A stretch of DNA of 64,000 nt from CAWHMS01 sp963830495 (lineage in GTDB: Bacteria; Actinomycetota; Actinomycetes; Propionibacteriales; Nocardioidaceae): contig CAWHMS010000001.1 in NCBI GenBank assembly GCA_963830495.1, positions 744,001 through 808,000 on the forward strand. The letters are read 5' to 3'. Positions 31,729-41,692 of the stretch are shown here, one piece after another. The first letter of the stretch is position 1; every line of letters starts with the position of its first letter. The notes under the pieces were generated by a model. That model saw only the letters and a program-made list of their open reading frames with translations. It made no database searches and was not told where the DNA came from. A program made the position numbers and the translations under genes.

Positions 31729-31817
31729 GCTGCCTCCTTCACTGTCGCGGCGCCGCCTCCGTCCGGTCTCGACCCTAGGGACACCTCGCCCGGAGCGCGA
31801 CCTGGCATGCTGGACAG

Positions 31818-32210
31818 GTGAGCTCCGCCGAGCGCCTGGTGTTCGTCTACAGCGCCGACAGCGGCGTTGCCAACGCCCTTCGCGACGTGTGGCACCGGGC
31901 TACGAGCCCTGCGACGTACCCGTGTCAGCTCTGCAAGGTCACCTATGGTGTGACCGGCATGCGCAGGGACTGGCAGGAGTTCACCCGCTCGCTTGACCTG
32001 CCCGTGGTCTTCCTGCACCGCGACGAGCTCCGGGACGAGTACGGCGACTCGATCCGGCCCGGCCTCGAGCTGCCCGTCGCACTGGTGGACGGCGGCGGGC
32101 ACCTGACCGAGATCGTCGGGGCCGAGCAGATGCGTCGAATGACGACCGTGCCCGACCTGCAGCGACTCGTCTCCGACGGTCTGGCGGCGCACCAGGCCGA
32201 CCCCGGCTGA
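31818..32210 (+). CDS. conserved hypothetical protein with CxxC
   Basis: 130 aa, soluble. Pattern: FVYSADSGVANAL near the N-terminus, then YPCQLCKVTYGVTGMR and a segment VVFLHRDELRDEY. The CxxC after a Rossmann-like first strand suggests a thioredoxin-like fold or a metal site, but I do not recognise a named family. GTG at 31818 is preceded by CATGCT (31806-31811) at 6 bases, like the leaderless genes in this window. Divergent from arcC. Confidence 0.7.
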   Translation: MSSAERLVFVYSADSGVANALRDVWHRATSPATYPCQLCKVTYGVTGMRRDWQEFTRSLDLPVVFLHRDELRDEYGDSIRPGLELPVALVDGGGHLTEIVGAEQMRRMTTVPDLQRLVSDGLAAHQADPG

Positions 32211-32296
32211 CGGCGCTGCCAGCCACCAGATGATCCACCCCGTTCCGGTGCTGCAAGCGACCAGGTCTACAGCCGTCCGCGTGTGGTGCGGGGCGA

Positions 32297-32863
32297 TCAC
32301 GCGTCCGGAAGGTCGAGCCGCCCGGCCATCAGCGACAGCGCCCGCTCGGCCGCTCGGCGCACCGAGACTTCCGGGTCGTCGAGAGCGGTGCGCACGGCCT
32401 CGACGTGCTCGGTGTCCCCCACGATGCCGAGGGTGCGTGCTGCCGCCGCACGCACCCGCGGAACGTCGTGCCCCGCCAGGGCCGCCGCGTCGGGGCCGGC
32501 CTCGCCGATCTCGCGCTTCACCGACACCTTGAGACACATCTCCAGGACCCGCCAGTGCTCGTCCCCCAACCGCCGCACGACGACCGGCGCCGCCGCGTCG
32601 GCCCACACGTAGAGCAGCCCGCGAGCGCCCCAGACCCGAGCCCAGTACGGGCGCCAGCCCCCGGTTCCGTCGAGCACCGCCTGCCCCGCCGTACCGCCGA
32701 GGAACACAAGGATCTCCGGCTGGTCGTGCGGTTCGTCGGCTGCCAAGAGGTCAGCGCAGGCGGTGGCAGCGGCGTCCTCGCCGATCTCAGCGGCCAACAG
32801 CCCGAGCAGCTCACGGGGGTGTACGTCGCGGCCGGGGTTGGGCGGTAGCACGCCTTGCCTCAC
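32297..32863 (-). CDS. HEAT-repeat protein
   Basis: 188 aa. The C-terminal part (about 120-185) has alpha-helical repeats of HEAT/PBS-lyase type, e.g. PRVRAAAARTLGIVGDTEHV and PEVSVRRAAERALSLM. The N-terminal 100 residues form an unrecognised domain with conserved-looking tryptophans (GWRPYWARVWGARGLLYVW). Probably a scaffold or binding protein. GTG start at 32863. Convergent with the preceding hypothetical gene. Confidence 0.7.
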   Translation of the reverse strand: MRQGVLPPNPGRDVHPRELLGLLAAEIGEDAAATACADLLAADEPHDQPEILVFLGGTAGQAVLDGTGGWRPYWARVWGARGLLYVWADAAAPVVVRRLGDEHWRVLEMCLKVSVKREIGEAGPDAAALAGHDVPRVRAAAARTLGIVGDTEHVEAVRTALDDPEVSVRRAAERALSLMAGRLDLPDA

Positions 32864-33010
32864 CCAGCCGATCCTGCCAGCGACCCGCCGTGGCCGGGCG
32901 CCTGCCAGGCCGTCTGAGGTAGCGGATGCGCGAATAGGCAGTTCTTCCGATGTGGCCGGGTGCCTTAGTCGAGGAGTGTCGAGACATCACGAAACGACCT
33001 AGGAGAAGAC

Positions 33011-33187
33011 ATGAACACCACGACGTTCTCCCCGTTCCTCGAAGCCGAGGCCGCCTACCACCGGGACCGTACCGCGTCCGACTTCCGCGATATCGCCCTC
33101 CGCCGCCAGGTCCGGTCCCGCCGCCGCGCACAGAAGCGAGCCGTCGCCCGCAGGCTGGCGACCAGCCAGCCCGCCGACGTTCGCTGA
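33011..33187 (+). CDS. 58-residue arginine-rich small protein
   Basis: ATG at 33011 is preceded at 6 bases by AGGAG, an excellent ribosome site. The product starts MNTTTFSPFLEAEAAYHRDR, goes on with RTASDFRDIALRRQV and ends in a very basic tail (RSRRRAQKRAVARRLATSQ). No family recognised; similar small basic proteins are often missed by gene callers. It lies 54 bases before the regulator gene, on the same strand. Confidence 0.6.
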   Translation: MNTTTFSPFLEAEAAYHRDRTASDFRDIALRRQVRSRRRAQKRAVARRLATSQPADVR

Positions 33188-33240
33188 CAGCGGACGCACC
33201 CGCGGACACGGTGCTGAAAGTGTCGGCGGCACCAGGGATG

Positions 33241-36216
33241 ATGGGACCCGTGCCGCCATTGACCGCCAGCACGCCCCTGATCGGGCGAGCCGGAGAGCTT
33301 GACCGACTGACGTCCCTGATCGGCCTACCCATCCACGATCGGGCGTCGGCAGCGGTCCTGCTCTCCGGCGACGCCGGCGTGGGCAAGACGCGCCTCCTCA
33401 TCGAGCTGCGCGACCGGGCCGAGGCCGAAGGGTGGAAGGTGATCGCAGGTCACTGCCTCGACTTCGGTGACAGCGCGCTGCCCTATCTTCCGTTCACCGA
33501 GATGTTCGGCCGGCTCGCGACCGATCACCCGACCACCGTCGAGGCACTCGCCGAGGCCAACCCGGCCATCCGCCGGCTGCTTCCCGGCAGACGGCTGCTC
33601 TCCGGTGCCGACGACGTGGCCGTCTCCGGGGTGCAGCCGGAGAGCGTCGACCGGGCCGACCTCTTCGAGGCCGTGCTCGCCTCGCTGGAGCAGCTCGCAC
33701 TGGACCAGCCGCTGCTCGTCGTCGTGGAGGACGTGCACTGGGCCGACCAGTCGACCCGCGAGATGCTCTCCTTCCTCTTCAGCAGGCTGAGCGGCACCGT
33801 CGTGCTCGTGGTGTCGTATCGCAGTGACGACCTGCACCGCCGCCACCCGCTGCGCCGGACCGCCGCCGAGTGGGCCCGGCTGCCGGGTGTGGCGCGGATG
33901 CAGCTGGCGCCGCTGACCGGTCCCGACGTACGCCGGCTGGTGCACTCGATCCACCCCGAGCGACTCCCCGAGGCGCAGCTGCGCGCCATCGTGACGCGGT
34001 CGGAGGGCATCGCGTTCTTCGTCGAGGAGCTCGTCGGCGCGGCCGACTCTCCCGGGCAGGCGCTACCGGCGGACCTCGCCGAGCTGCTGCTGGTGCGACT
34101 CGAGCGTCTCGACGACAGTGCCCGCACCGTCGTACGGGCCGCCGCCGCTGCCGGACGGCGAGTGCCGCATCCGCTGCTGGCCCGGGTGGTCGCCCTTCCG
34201 CCCCCCACCCTCGACTTGGCGCTGCGCGCCGCCGTCGAGTCGCACGTGCTCGTTCCGGTTGGCGACGACGGCTATGCGTTCCGGCACGCCTTGCTGGCAG
34301 AGGCGGTGTACGACGACCTGCTGCCCGGCGAGCGCGTACGACTCCACACGGCGTACGTCGACGCCCTCTCCCAGCGCGACGTCGAAGGCACGGCGGCCGA
34401 GCTCGCGCGGCACGCCCGAGCGAGCAACCGCCCCGCCATCGCGATCGCGGCGAGCATCGAGGCCGGCGACGACGCGATGGCGGTCGGAGGTCCCGACGAG
34501 GCGGCGCAGCACTACGAGCTCGCGCTGTCGCTGGCGACCGATCCGGCCGCGGATCTGCCCGCGCGACGACGTCGACCTGGTCGCCCTCACCGTCAAGGCC
34601 GCCGACGCGCACACCGCCGCCGGAGACCCGTTGCGGGCACTCGCGCTGCTGCAGGACCAGCTCGAGCACGACCAGCAGCCCGGCGGCCTGGGGCGGCATC
34701 TCGTTGCTGATGGCGCTCGCCGGCGCAGCACTCAACGCCGACTCCCCGGTCAACCCGCTCGAGGCGACCAGCGAGGCACTGGGCATGCTCGACGACACGC
34801 AGACCAAGCTGCGTGCCAAGGTGCTCACGCTGCACGCGCGCGCGAGCGCCGGCATGGGCCGCGACGACGAGGCGCTGCGTTGGGCCACCGAGGCACGCGG
34901 GCTGACCGAGCGGCTGGGGATGCCGCGGGCCCTCGCAGACGTCAACACCACCCTGGCCAAGCTCGAGCACAAGGGTGGCGACCCGCTCGAGGCGCAGCGG
35001 TCCTTCGAGAAGATCGTCGCGCAGGCCCGGGCCGACTCCGACCTGCCCGCCGAGCTGCGTGGGCTCTACCTGCTCGGCAACCTGCACTTCGAGGCCGGCC
35101 AGCTCGACGAGGCGGCGGCGGTGTTCGAGGGCGCCGTCGAGCGCGCCACCCTGGCCGGCCGTCCGTGGGCGCCGTTCGGCTTCGATGCCCGGGTCATGGC
35201 CGCGGTGACGACGTACATCACGGGTGACTGGGCCAGCACGCTACGGCTGACGGAGGCGAGCGGTCTTCCGACGCCCCCGCTGCCGGAGGCGACGCTCAAC
35301 GCCGTCGCGGTCGCCGTGCAGGCCGGGCGCGGCGAGGCAACCGGTCGGGACCTCCTCGAGACCGTCCGCCCCTGGTGGAACAAGGACGGCATGATCGCGC
35401 TCACCAGCGGCGCCGGGGCGATCGATCTGCTCGGTGACGCCGGCGACCTGGACGGGGCCCTCACGCTGCACGACGACCTGGTCGAGGTGGTCAGCTCGAT
35501 CTGGCAGAACGAGAAGTTCCAGGCTCGCATCCGGCTCAGCGCGCTCGCGCTCGGCCAGATCGCCAGCCACGCCGCGCAGGCGAGCACTCAGCAACGGGAG
35601 GAGCTCGCGGGTCGTGCCGAGCATCTCACCGCGGCCGGCCGCCGGGTCTTCGCGCACGTGCAGAAGCGGCAGCGTCCCTTCGGTCCCGAGGGGCGCGCCT
35701 GGGTAGCCCGGCTGGAGGCCGAGGACGCCCGGGTGCGGTGGCTCACCGGCGTCCACCCGCCTGGTGAGGACGAGCTCCGGCAGACGTGGTCCGTCCGCCG
35801 TGGCCGCGTTCGCGGAGTTCGGCCACGCCTTGGAGCTGGCTCGCACCCAGGCCCGGCTCGCAGCCGTCCTGCGCGCTCAGGGTGAGGCAGGCCCCGCACG
35901 TGACCTGGTGGCGCAGGCCAACGTGACGGCACGACGCCTCGACGCGGAGCCGTTGCGCCGGGAGCTGCGCACCCTCGGCGCGCCCGCCCGCCGCGCAGAG
36001 AGCTCTCGTCCCGACGACACCCTGACGCCGCGCGAGCTCGAGATTCTCACCCTGGTCGCCCAAGGTCGGTCCAACGGCGACATCGCCCGCCAGCTCTTCA
36101 TCAGCCCCAAGACCGTGAGCGTGCACGTGTCCAACATCTTGGCGAAGCTCGGTGCGACCGGGCGCACCGAGGCCGCGGCGATGGCCCGGCAACGGCAGCT
36201 GCTGCCCGACGGCTGA
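33241..36216 (+). pseudogene. LuxR-family AAA (LAL/MalT-like) regulator broken by three +1 shifts
   Basis: Reading across three frames gives a large ATP-binding LuxR regulator of roughly 990 aa. Walker A is GDAGVGKT (residues 43-50), Walker B LLVVVEDVHWADQ (about 155-167), then TPR-like helices, and the C-terminal HTH LTPRELEILTLVAQGRSNGD with FISPKTVSVHVSNIL. The frame shifts by +1 at about 34561, again within the G-run near 34690-34693, and again near 35785-35800; homologous sequence continues after each. All three have the sign of a single inserted base. It ends 10 bases from the convergent hyuB, so it may once have controlled the catabolic genes. Start uncertain (33238 or 33241). Decay or assembly error. 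Confidence 0.85.
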
Positions 36217-36225
36217 GCCACGACC

Positions 36226-38178
36226 TCAGCCGCGACCACTGTCGCGAGCCAGCAGGTCGACATCGGCGAAGAGCGCGCCGTCAGCGAGCCGCGGGTATCC
36301 CGGTCCACGGTCGAAGAACGGTTCGACACCGGCGTCGATCCGAACCTGACGAGCGGCCCGGAGCTCTGCGCGGAGACGCTCCGACGCAGCCACGTCCACG
36401 AGCGGCCCGGCCGTCGTGAGGTCGAGCACGACGCCGTAGTCGTCCCGTGCCCCCGGGGCCGAGACCTTGCCCCAGGTCACGTCGCGGATCACGTCGTCGT
36501 ACGGCCGCTCGTACGGGTCACCCCATCCCCCGCCACCGGTCGTCCGGATCCGAATCACCTGCCCGGCCAGGACCGGCTCGGCGTCGGCGAGCGCGTCGAC
36601 GGCCCGCTCCTCGGGTCCGCCTAGGTCGACCGTCACCTCGAACGGCTGCCCCGCGCGGCCGCCGTTGACGCCCCAGCAGGCCAGGATCGACCGGTCGGCG
36701 ATCGACATGAAGTGGGCGTCCTTGAGCATCCGGATGTGTTTCTCATAGCCGAGCCCACCCCGATAGCGGCCGGCGCCACCGGAGTCGACCGCGAGGCCGA
36801 GCCGTTCGACCACGAACGGGAAGCGACCCTCGCTGAACTCCGATGGCAGGTTGCGGGAGTCCGGTACGACGTGGATCGTGTCCTCGCCGTCGGCGTAGAA
36901 CCGGCCCCCGGATCCGCCGCCGAGCACCTCTCGCATCAGGTAGGGGTGGCCGTCGAGGTCGTCGCCGTACACGCCGGTGTAGCGGATCGTCTCCTGGTCG
37001 GCCGGCATCCGGCCGTCCACCGCCTTGGCGAGCGCGCCCGCAAGCACGCCGAGCAGCCGCAGGATCACGAAGGTGCGCGCGTTGGTGGGGGCCGGAAAGA
37101 TCGGCGTGAGCAGCGTGCCCGGCGGGGGGAACCTCAGCTCGATGAGCGGCACCACCCCTTCGTTGACCTCGATCTGGGCCATCCGCTCCGGGTCGTCGGC
37201 CAGGTTGCGCAGGATCGGTGCCAGCCACTTCGTCAAGAAGTTCCCGTCGGCGTAGTCGCCGCAGTGGTTGATCGGTCCTCTGGCCTGCGGTGCCGTGCCG
37301 TCGAAGTCGATCACCAGCCGGCCGCCGTCGTCGGGGAGCTTGGTGAGGGTGATGCGCTGGGTGTGCAGCCGGGGCGGATCGACGCCGTCGTGCTCTGCGT
37401 AGTCCTCCCAGACGTAGCGGCCGTCGGGGATCTTGGCCAGGATCTCGCGCCGGAATGTCTCGGTGGTCTTGTCGAGAATCGCGTCGAAACAGGCCTCCAC
37501 GTCGTCCCTTCCGTACCGGTCGAAGAGCTCGGCCATCCGGCGGGCGCCCATCAGGCACGCCGAGCACTCCGCGTCGAGGTCAGCGGCAAGGGACTCCGGC
37601 ATCCGGGAGTTGCGGGTCATGATCGCCAACGCCGGCGCACACGGCACGCCCTGGTCCCACAGCTTGATCGGAGGCACCATCAGGCCCTCTTCGAAGACCG
37701 ACGTCGCGTGCGACGGCATCGACCCCGGCACCGCGCCACCGATGTCGTCGTGATGACCGAACGCCTGGACGAAGGCGACGACGGTCGGACCGTCTGCCGC
37801 ATCATGGAACACCGGCGCAGTCACACACAGGTCCGGGAGGTGCCCGATGCCCCCCTCCGACAGGTAGACGTCGTTGTGGAAGAACACGTCACCGGGGCGC
37901 ATCGTGTCGATCGGGTGGTCTCGGACGACGGGGTGCACCAGTGCCGAGTAGGACCGACCGGTGAGCTTGCGAAGGTGGCGGTCGTGGATGCCTGCCCGGT
38001 AGTCGTGGGCGTCGCGAATCATCGGCGACCGGGACGTGCGACCGATCGCCGTCTCCACCTCTCGCTCGACCGAGGCCAGATAGCCCGCCACGATCTCGAC
38101 CAGGATCGGGTCGACGTCCTTCGACGCGTCAGAGCGTGAGCGTGCCCCAGCAGGCCGAGATTCTGACAACCCGGTCAT
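36226..38178 (-). CDS. hyuB: hydantoinase B / oxoprolinase beta-type subunit
   Basis: 650 aa, HyuB family, partner of HyuA in ATP-dependent amide-ring hydrolysis (N-methylhydantoin, 5-oxoproline) or in acetone-carboxylase-like enzymes. Seen: DPILVEIV and RTSRSPMIRDAHDY at the N-terminus, GHHDDIGGAVPGSMP, PTNARTFVILRLLG, GGAGRYRGGLG, and TTGGGGWGDP near the C-terminus, all hallmarks of the family. ATG at 38178 overlaps the hyuA stop (ATGA). Last gene of coxG-amidase-hyuA-hyuB. Substrate not known. Confidence 0.92.
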   Translation of the reverse strand: MTGLSESRPAGARSRSDASKDVDPILVEIVAGYLASVEREVETAIGRTSRSPMIRDAHDYRAGIHDRHLRKLTGRSYSALVHPVVRDHPIDTMRPGDVFFHNDVYLSEGGIGHLPDLCVTAPVFHDAADGPTVVAFVQAFGHHDDIGGAVPGSMPSHATSVFEEGLMVPPIKLWDQGVPCAPALAIMTRNSRMPESLAADLDAECSACLMGARRMAELFDRYGRDDVEACFDAILDKTTETFRREILAKIPDGRYVWEDYAEHDGVDPPRLHTQRITLTKLPDDGGRLVIDFDGTAPQARGPINHCGDYADGNFLTKWLAPILRNLADDPERMAQIEVNEGVVPLIELRFPPPGTLLTPIFPAPTNARTFVILRLLGVLAGALAKAVDGRMPADQETIRYTGVYGDDLDGHPYLMREVLGGGSGGRFYADGEDTIHVVPDSRNLPSEFSEGRFPFVVERLGLAVDSGGAGRYRGGLGYEKHIRMLKDAHFMSIADRSILACWGVNGGRAGQPFEVTVDLGGPEERAVDALADAEPVLAGQVIRIRTTGGGGWGDPYERPYDDVIRDVTWGKVSAPGARDDYGVVLDLTTAGPLVDVAASERLRAELRAARQVRIDAGVEPFFDRGPGYPRLADGALFADVDLLARDSGRG

Positions 38179-40268
38179 GACGGGTCGCCCTTGGTGATCA
38201 CCAGGTTGCCGAGGCGGTCGACGACTGCGGCGTAGCCCGGGTGGACCGGCACCGTCGAGGAGTACTCCTCGATGACGGCGGGCCCGGTCACCTCGTCTCC
38301 GCTGCCCAACCGCGCGCGGTCGTACGACGGTGTCTCGAGCCAGGTGTCGAAGTACACCGTCCGGGTGCCGAGGTGGGCCTGGGATGCCCCGACGCCGTCC
38401 GCCACGTCTCGGATCTCGGGCCGACGGATCGGGCCGACGCCCGAGACGCGCAAGTTCACCCACTCCACCTCCTGCCGCGGTTCACCCCGGAAGTCGTAGC
38501 CGTACAGCCGGTGATGCTCGTCGTGGAACGACTCGGCGACCGCCTCGGTCAGCGTCGCCGACATCGGTCCATCGGGCACGGGCACCCTGACCTCGTACGC
38601 CTGGCCGAAGTAGCGGACGTCGGCGGTGCGCTCGAAGCGGCGCTCGGCAGCCCCGAACCCTTCCCGCTCGAGCGCGGCGGCCGCCTGCGCGCTGAGAGCG
38701 CCGTACACCTGCTCGACCGTCGCCAGGTCCAGGCTCGCATGTCGCATCACCGCCGTCTGGACGTAGTCGTTGCGTACGTCGACCGTGAGCAGCCCGTATG
38801 CCGAGAGGTTGCCCGGGTCGAGCGGGACCACGACTCCTCGAAGGCCGAGGACGTCCACCAGCCGGCAGGCCAGCAGCGAGCCGGACCCGCCGAACGTGAC
38901 CAGGGTGAAGTCGCGCACGTCGAGTCCGCGCTGCACCGTGATCTGTCGCAGCGCATTGGCCTGATTCCAGGCGGAGATCTCCAGCACGCCGGTCGCTGCG
39001 GCTTCGACCGCGAGGCCGAGCTTGCCTGCCAGGTCGGTGAGGCCGGATCTCGCCAGCTCGACGTCGAGCGGGACCTCGCCACCGAGAAGGTGCGGTGGGA
39101 TCCGGCCCAGCAGCAGGTGGGCGTCGGTGACGGTGGGCTGCTCGCCGCCATGCCCGTAGCACATCGGGCCGGGATCTGCGCCGGCCGACTGCGGCCCGAC
39201 CTTGAGGGTGCCCTCAGGGCTGAGCCACGCGATCGAGCCGCCGCCGGCCCCCACCGTGACGACGTCGATCATCGGGATCTTGCTCGGGTAACCCCCGACG
39301 GACCCCTCGGTCGTCAGGGCCGGCTCACCGTCGACGACCACCGTCACGTCGGTCGACGTACCCCCGCCGTCGCAGGTCACGACCTGCGAGAACCCGGCAG
39401 CCCGGGCGACCACGGCCGCCCCGAGTGCACCAGCGGCCGGACCGGACAGCACCGTCGAGATCGGCTGATGCACCACCTCCTCGGCCGACAGCACCCCGCC
39501 GTTCGACTTCATCACGTAGAACGGCACCGCATGGGGGGCTTCGCCCCCCGCGTACTCCGCCAGGCGTGCCGCGATGGTCGCGACGTAGCGCCGAATGCCC
39601 GGCTTGACCGCGGCGTCCACCAGGGTCGTCACCGACCGCTCGTACTCCCGGTACTCGCGGAGCACCTCGGTGGAGATCGAGACGACCGCCGCGGGGTGGA
39701 TCCGCGCGAGCACGTCACGCATGGCGTGCTCATGCGCGGGATTGGCGTAGGAATGCAGGAAGCAGACGCCGATCGCGCTGACGCCGAGCTCGCGGAAGAA
39801 GCGGGCGGCGGCCTCCGCCGACTCGAGGTCGAACGGCCGGATCTCGGAGCCGTCGGCTGCCAGCCGACCGCCCACCGTGCGGACCCGGTCGGCGGGCACG
39901 ATGCGCGGCGGCTTGACCCAGAAGTAGGAGTTGCCGTACCCGTCGGGCACGGACTGCCGCGCGATCTCGAGCACGTGCCGATAGCCCTCGGTCGTGATGA
40001 AGCCCAGGTCCTGCACCTTGCCCTCGAGCAGCTGGTTGGTGGCCACGGTCGTGCCGTGGGACACCGCAGACACGGCGTCGCCCGCCAGATCCAGCGATGC
40101 CAGCACCTTGTCGACGCCCGCCATGAACCCGACGGCCGGGTCGGTCGGGGTCGACGGGGTCTTCGTGGTCGCGAGCTCGCCCGTCTCCTCGTCGACCGCG
40201 ACCACGTCGGTGAAGGTTCCGCCGGTGTCGATGCCGATCCGGATGCGTCGGCCGTCGTGACCGGTCAT
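38175..40268 (-). CDS. hyuA: hydantoinase A / oxoprolinase alpha-type ATPase subunit
   Basis: 697 aa, actin-like ATPase fold: GIDTGGTFTDVVAVD at 12-26, HGTTVATNQLLEGK, CDGGGTSTDVTVV and GAGGGSIAW in the middle, TFGGSGSLLACRL later. It activates the amide with ATP while HyuB takes part in hydrolysis. ATG at 40268 overlaps the amidase stop (ATGA); its own stop overlaps hyuB. The N-terminal open frame beyond the ATG belongs to the amidase gene. Confidence 0.93.
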   Translation of the reverse strand: MTGHDGRRIRIGIDTGGTFTDVVAVDEETGELATTKTPSTPTDPAVGFMAGVDKVLASLDLAGDAVSAVSHGTTVATNQLLEGKVQDLGFITTEGYRHVLEIARQSVPDGYGNSYFWVKPPRIVPADRVRTVGGRLAADGSEIRPFDLESAEAAARFFRELGVSAIGVCFLHSYANPAHEHAMRDVLARIHPAAVVSISTEVLREYREYERSVTTLVDAAVKPGIRRYVATIAARLAEYAGGEAPHAVPFYVMKSNGGVLSAEEVVHQPISTVLSGPAAGALGAAVVARAAGFSQVVTCDGGGTSTDVTVVVDGEPALTTEGSVGGYPSKIPMIDVVTVGAGGGSIAWLSPEGTLKVGPQSAGADPGPMCYGHGGEQPTVTDAHLLLGRIPPHLLGGEVPLDVELARSGLTDLAGKLGLAVEAAATGVLEISAWNQANALRQITVQRGLDVRDFTLVTFGGSGSLLACRLVDVLGLRGVVVPLDPGNLSAYGLLTVDVRNDYVQTAVMRHASLDLATVEQVYGALSAQAAAALEREGFGAAERRFERTADVRYFGQAYEVRVPVPDGPMSATLTEAVAESFHDEHHRLYGYDFRGEPRQEVEWVNLRVSGVGPIRRPEIRDVADGVGASQAHLGTRTVYFDTWLETPSYDRARLGSGDEVTGPAVIEEYSSTVPVHPGYAAVVDRLGNLVITKGDPS

Positions 40269-41689
40269 GACAGGTCCGGAGGGAGCGTCGGCGTCCGGTT
40301 GCCCGCCTCCGTGGCCTGCTCGAACCCCGCCGCGATCTCCAGCAGTCTCCGGTCCTGGCGCGGCGCGGTGACGAGCTGCAGCCCGATCGGCAACCCCTCG
40401 GGCGAGAAGCCGGCCGGCACGGAGATGGCCGGACACCCGGTCACGGTGATCAGGTATGACGAGCGCATCCAGTCCAGGTAAGTCGGTTGCGGCACCCCGT
40501 TGACGACGTCGGGGTACTCGGCGTCCGCGCTGAAGGGGGGCACCTGGCTCACCGGCAGCGCGAGTACGTCGTAGGTCCCGAAGAAGCGGCGCACCCGCTC
40601 GCGGATCTTGGTCAGGTGTCCGTAGGCCTGAGCGAGGTCGGCACCGGTGAGGGCGGCGCCCCGCCGGATGTTCTCGCGCAGCGACGGCTTGAAGGCCTCC
40701 GGGCGCTTCTCCAGCAGCGCGCCGTAGGTGTCCTGGAACGCCCAGGCGCGCAGCGTCCGGAAGGCCGAGTCCGCCCCGGCGAGCCCCGGGTGCGCCTCGT
40801 CCACGATGGCACCCGCAGCGTCGAACACGGCGGCCTGCGCCCGCACCACCTCGGCCACGGCGGGATCGACCTCGAAGGCGCCGCCGACGTCGACCGTCAA
40901 CGCGACCCGCAGTCCGGCGAGGTCCCCCTGCAGGGGCGGCCCGAAAGCGGCACCGGGAGTCTCGAGCGACAGCGGCGCCCGCCGGCTCGGGCCGGCGATG
41001 ACCGAAAGCAGCAGGGCGACGTCGTCGACGTTGCGAGCCATCGGCCCACCGACCGAGATGATGTCCCACGCGTTGGTCGCCGGCCACTCCGGCACCCGCC
41101 CGACACTCGGCCGTAGCCCCACCACGTTGCAGAAGGACGCAGGGTTGCGCAGCGACCCACCCATGTCGCTGCCGTCGGCCAGCGGCACCATGCCGCTCGC
41201 GAGCGCCGCGGCGGCGCCGCCGCTCGAACCGCCCGCTGACCGGGACAGGTCGTACGGGTTCCGCGTCGTGCCGAAGACGGGGTTGAACGTGTGCGACCCG
41301 GCCGCCCACTCCGGCACGTTGGTCTTTCCGAGCGTCACCACCCCCGCTCCGCGGATGCGTTCGACGATCAGCTCGTCACGCCGGGGCACGTGGTCCGCCC
41401 GCAGTGGCGAGCCGAACGTCGTACGCCACCCCGCGACCTCGTGGGTGTCCTTGAACGCGAACGGGAGACCGTGCAGCGAGCCGATCCGGCCGCCGTGCGC
41501 GAGCTGTTCGTCCGCCTCGGCGGCGCGTTCGGCAGCCCGCTCCGAGTCGAGGCTGACGACGGCATTGACCACGGGGTTGGTGGCGTCGATCCGGGCTAGG
41601 TGCAGCTCGAGCAGCTCACGCGCGGAGATCTCCTTGGCCGCCACCGCCGCCACCATCTCGCGGGCGGTGCTCTCGTGGGTGATGGACAT
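40265..41689 (-). CDS. amidase-signature enzyme
   Basis: 474 aa, Ser-cisSer-Lys hydrolase. Triad: K80 (FAFKD), S155 (SAGGSSGG) and nucleophile S179 (GSDMGGSLRNP). The family covers AtzE/AtzF-like biuret and allophanate hydrolases, GatA and many amidases. A hydrolase that cuts a ureido acid such as ureidomalonate would fit the neighbourhood, but sequence alone does not say so. ATG at 41689, 3 bases after coxG and overlapping hyuA (ATGA). Confidence 0.92.
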   Translation of the reverse strand: MSITHESTAREMVAAVAAKEISARELLELHLARIDATNPVVNAVVSLDSERAAERAAEADEQLAHGGRIGSLHGLPFAFKDTHEVAGWRTTFGSPLRADHVPRRDELIVERIRGAGVVTLGKTNVPEWAAGSHTFNPVFGTTRNPYDLSRSAGGSSGGAAAALASGMVPLADGSDMGGSLRNPASFCNVVGLRPSVGRVPEWPATNAWDIISVGGPMARNVDDVALLLSVIAGPSRRAPLSLETPGAAFGPPLQGDLAGLRVALTVDVGGAFEVDPAVAEVVRAQAAVFDAAGAIVDEAHPGLAGADSAFRTLRAWAFQDTYGALLEKRPEAFKPSLRENIRRGAALTGADLAQAYGHLTKIRERVRRFFGTYDVLALPVSQVPPFSADAEYPDVVNGVPQPTYLDWMRSSYLITVTGCPAISVPAGFSPEGLPIGLQLVTAPRQDRRLLEIAAGFEQATEAGNRTPTLPPDLS

Positions 41690-41692
41690 CGG

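Noticed and set aside
33241..36216. Programmed frameshifting in the regulator
   Set aside because: Three separate +1 sites without a common slippery sequence or stop-codon context; error or decay is simpler.
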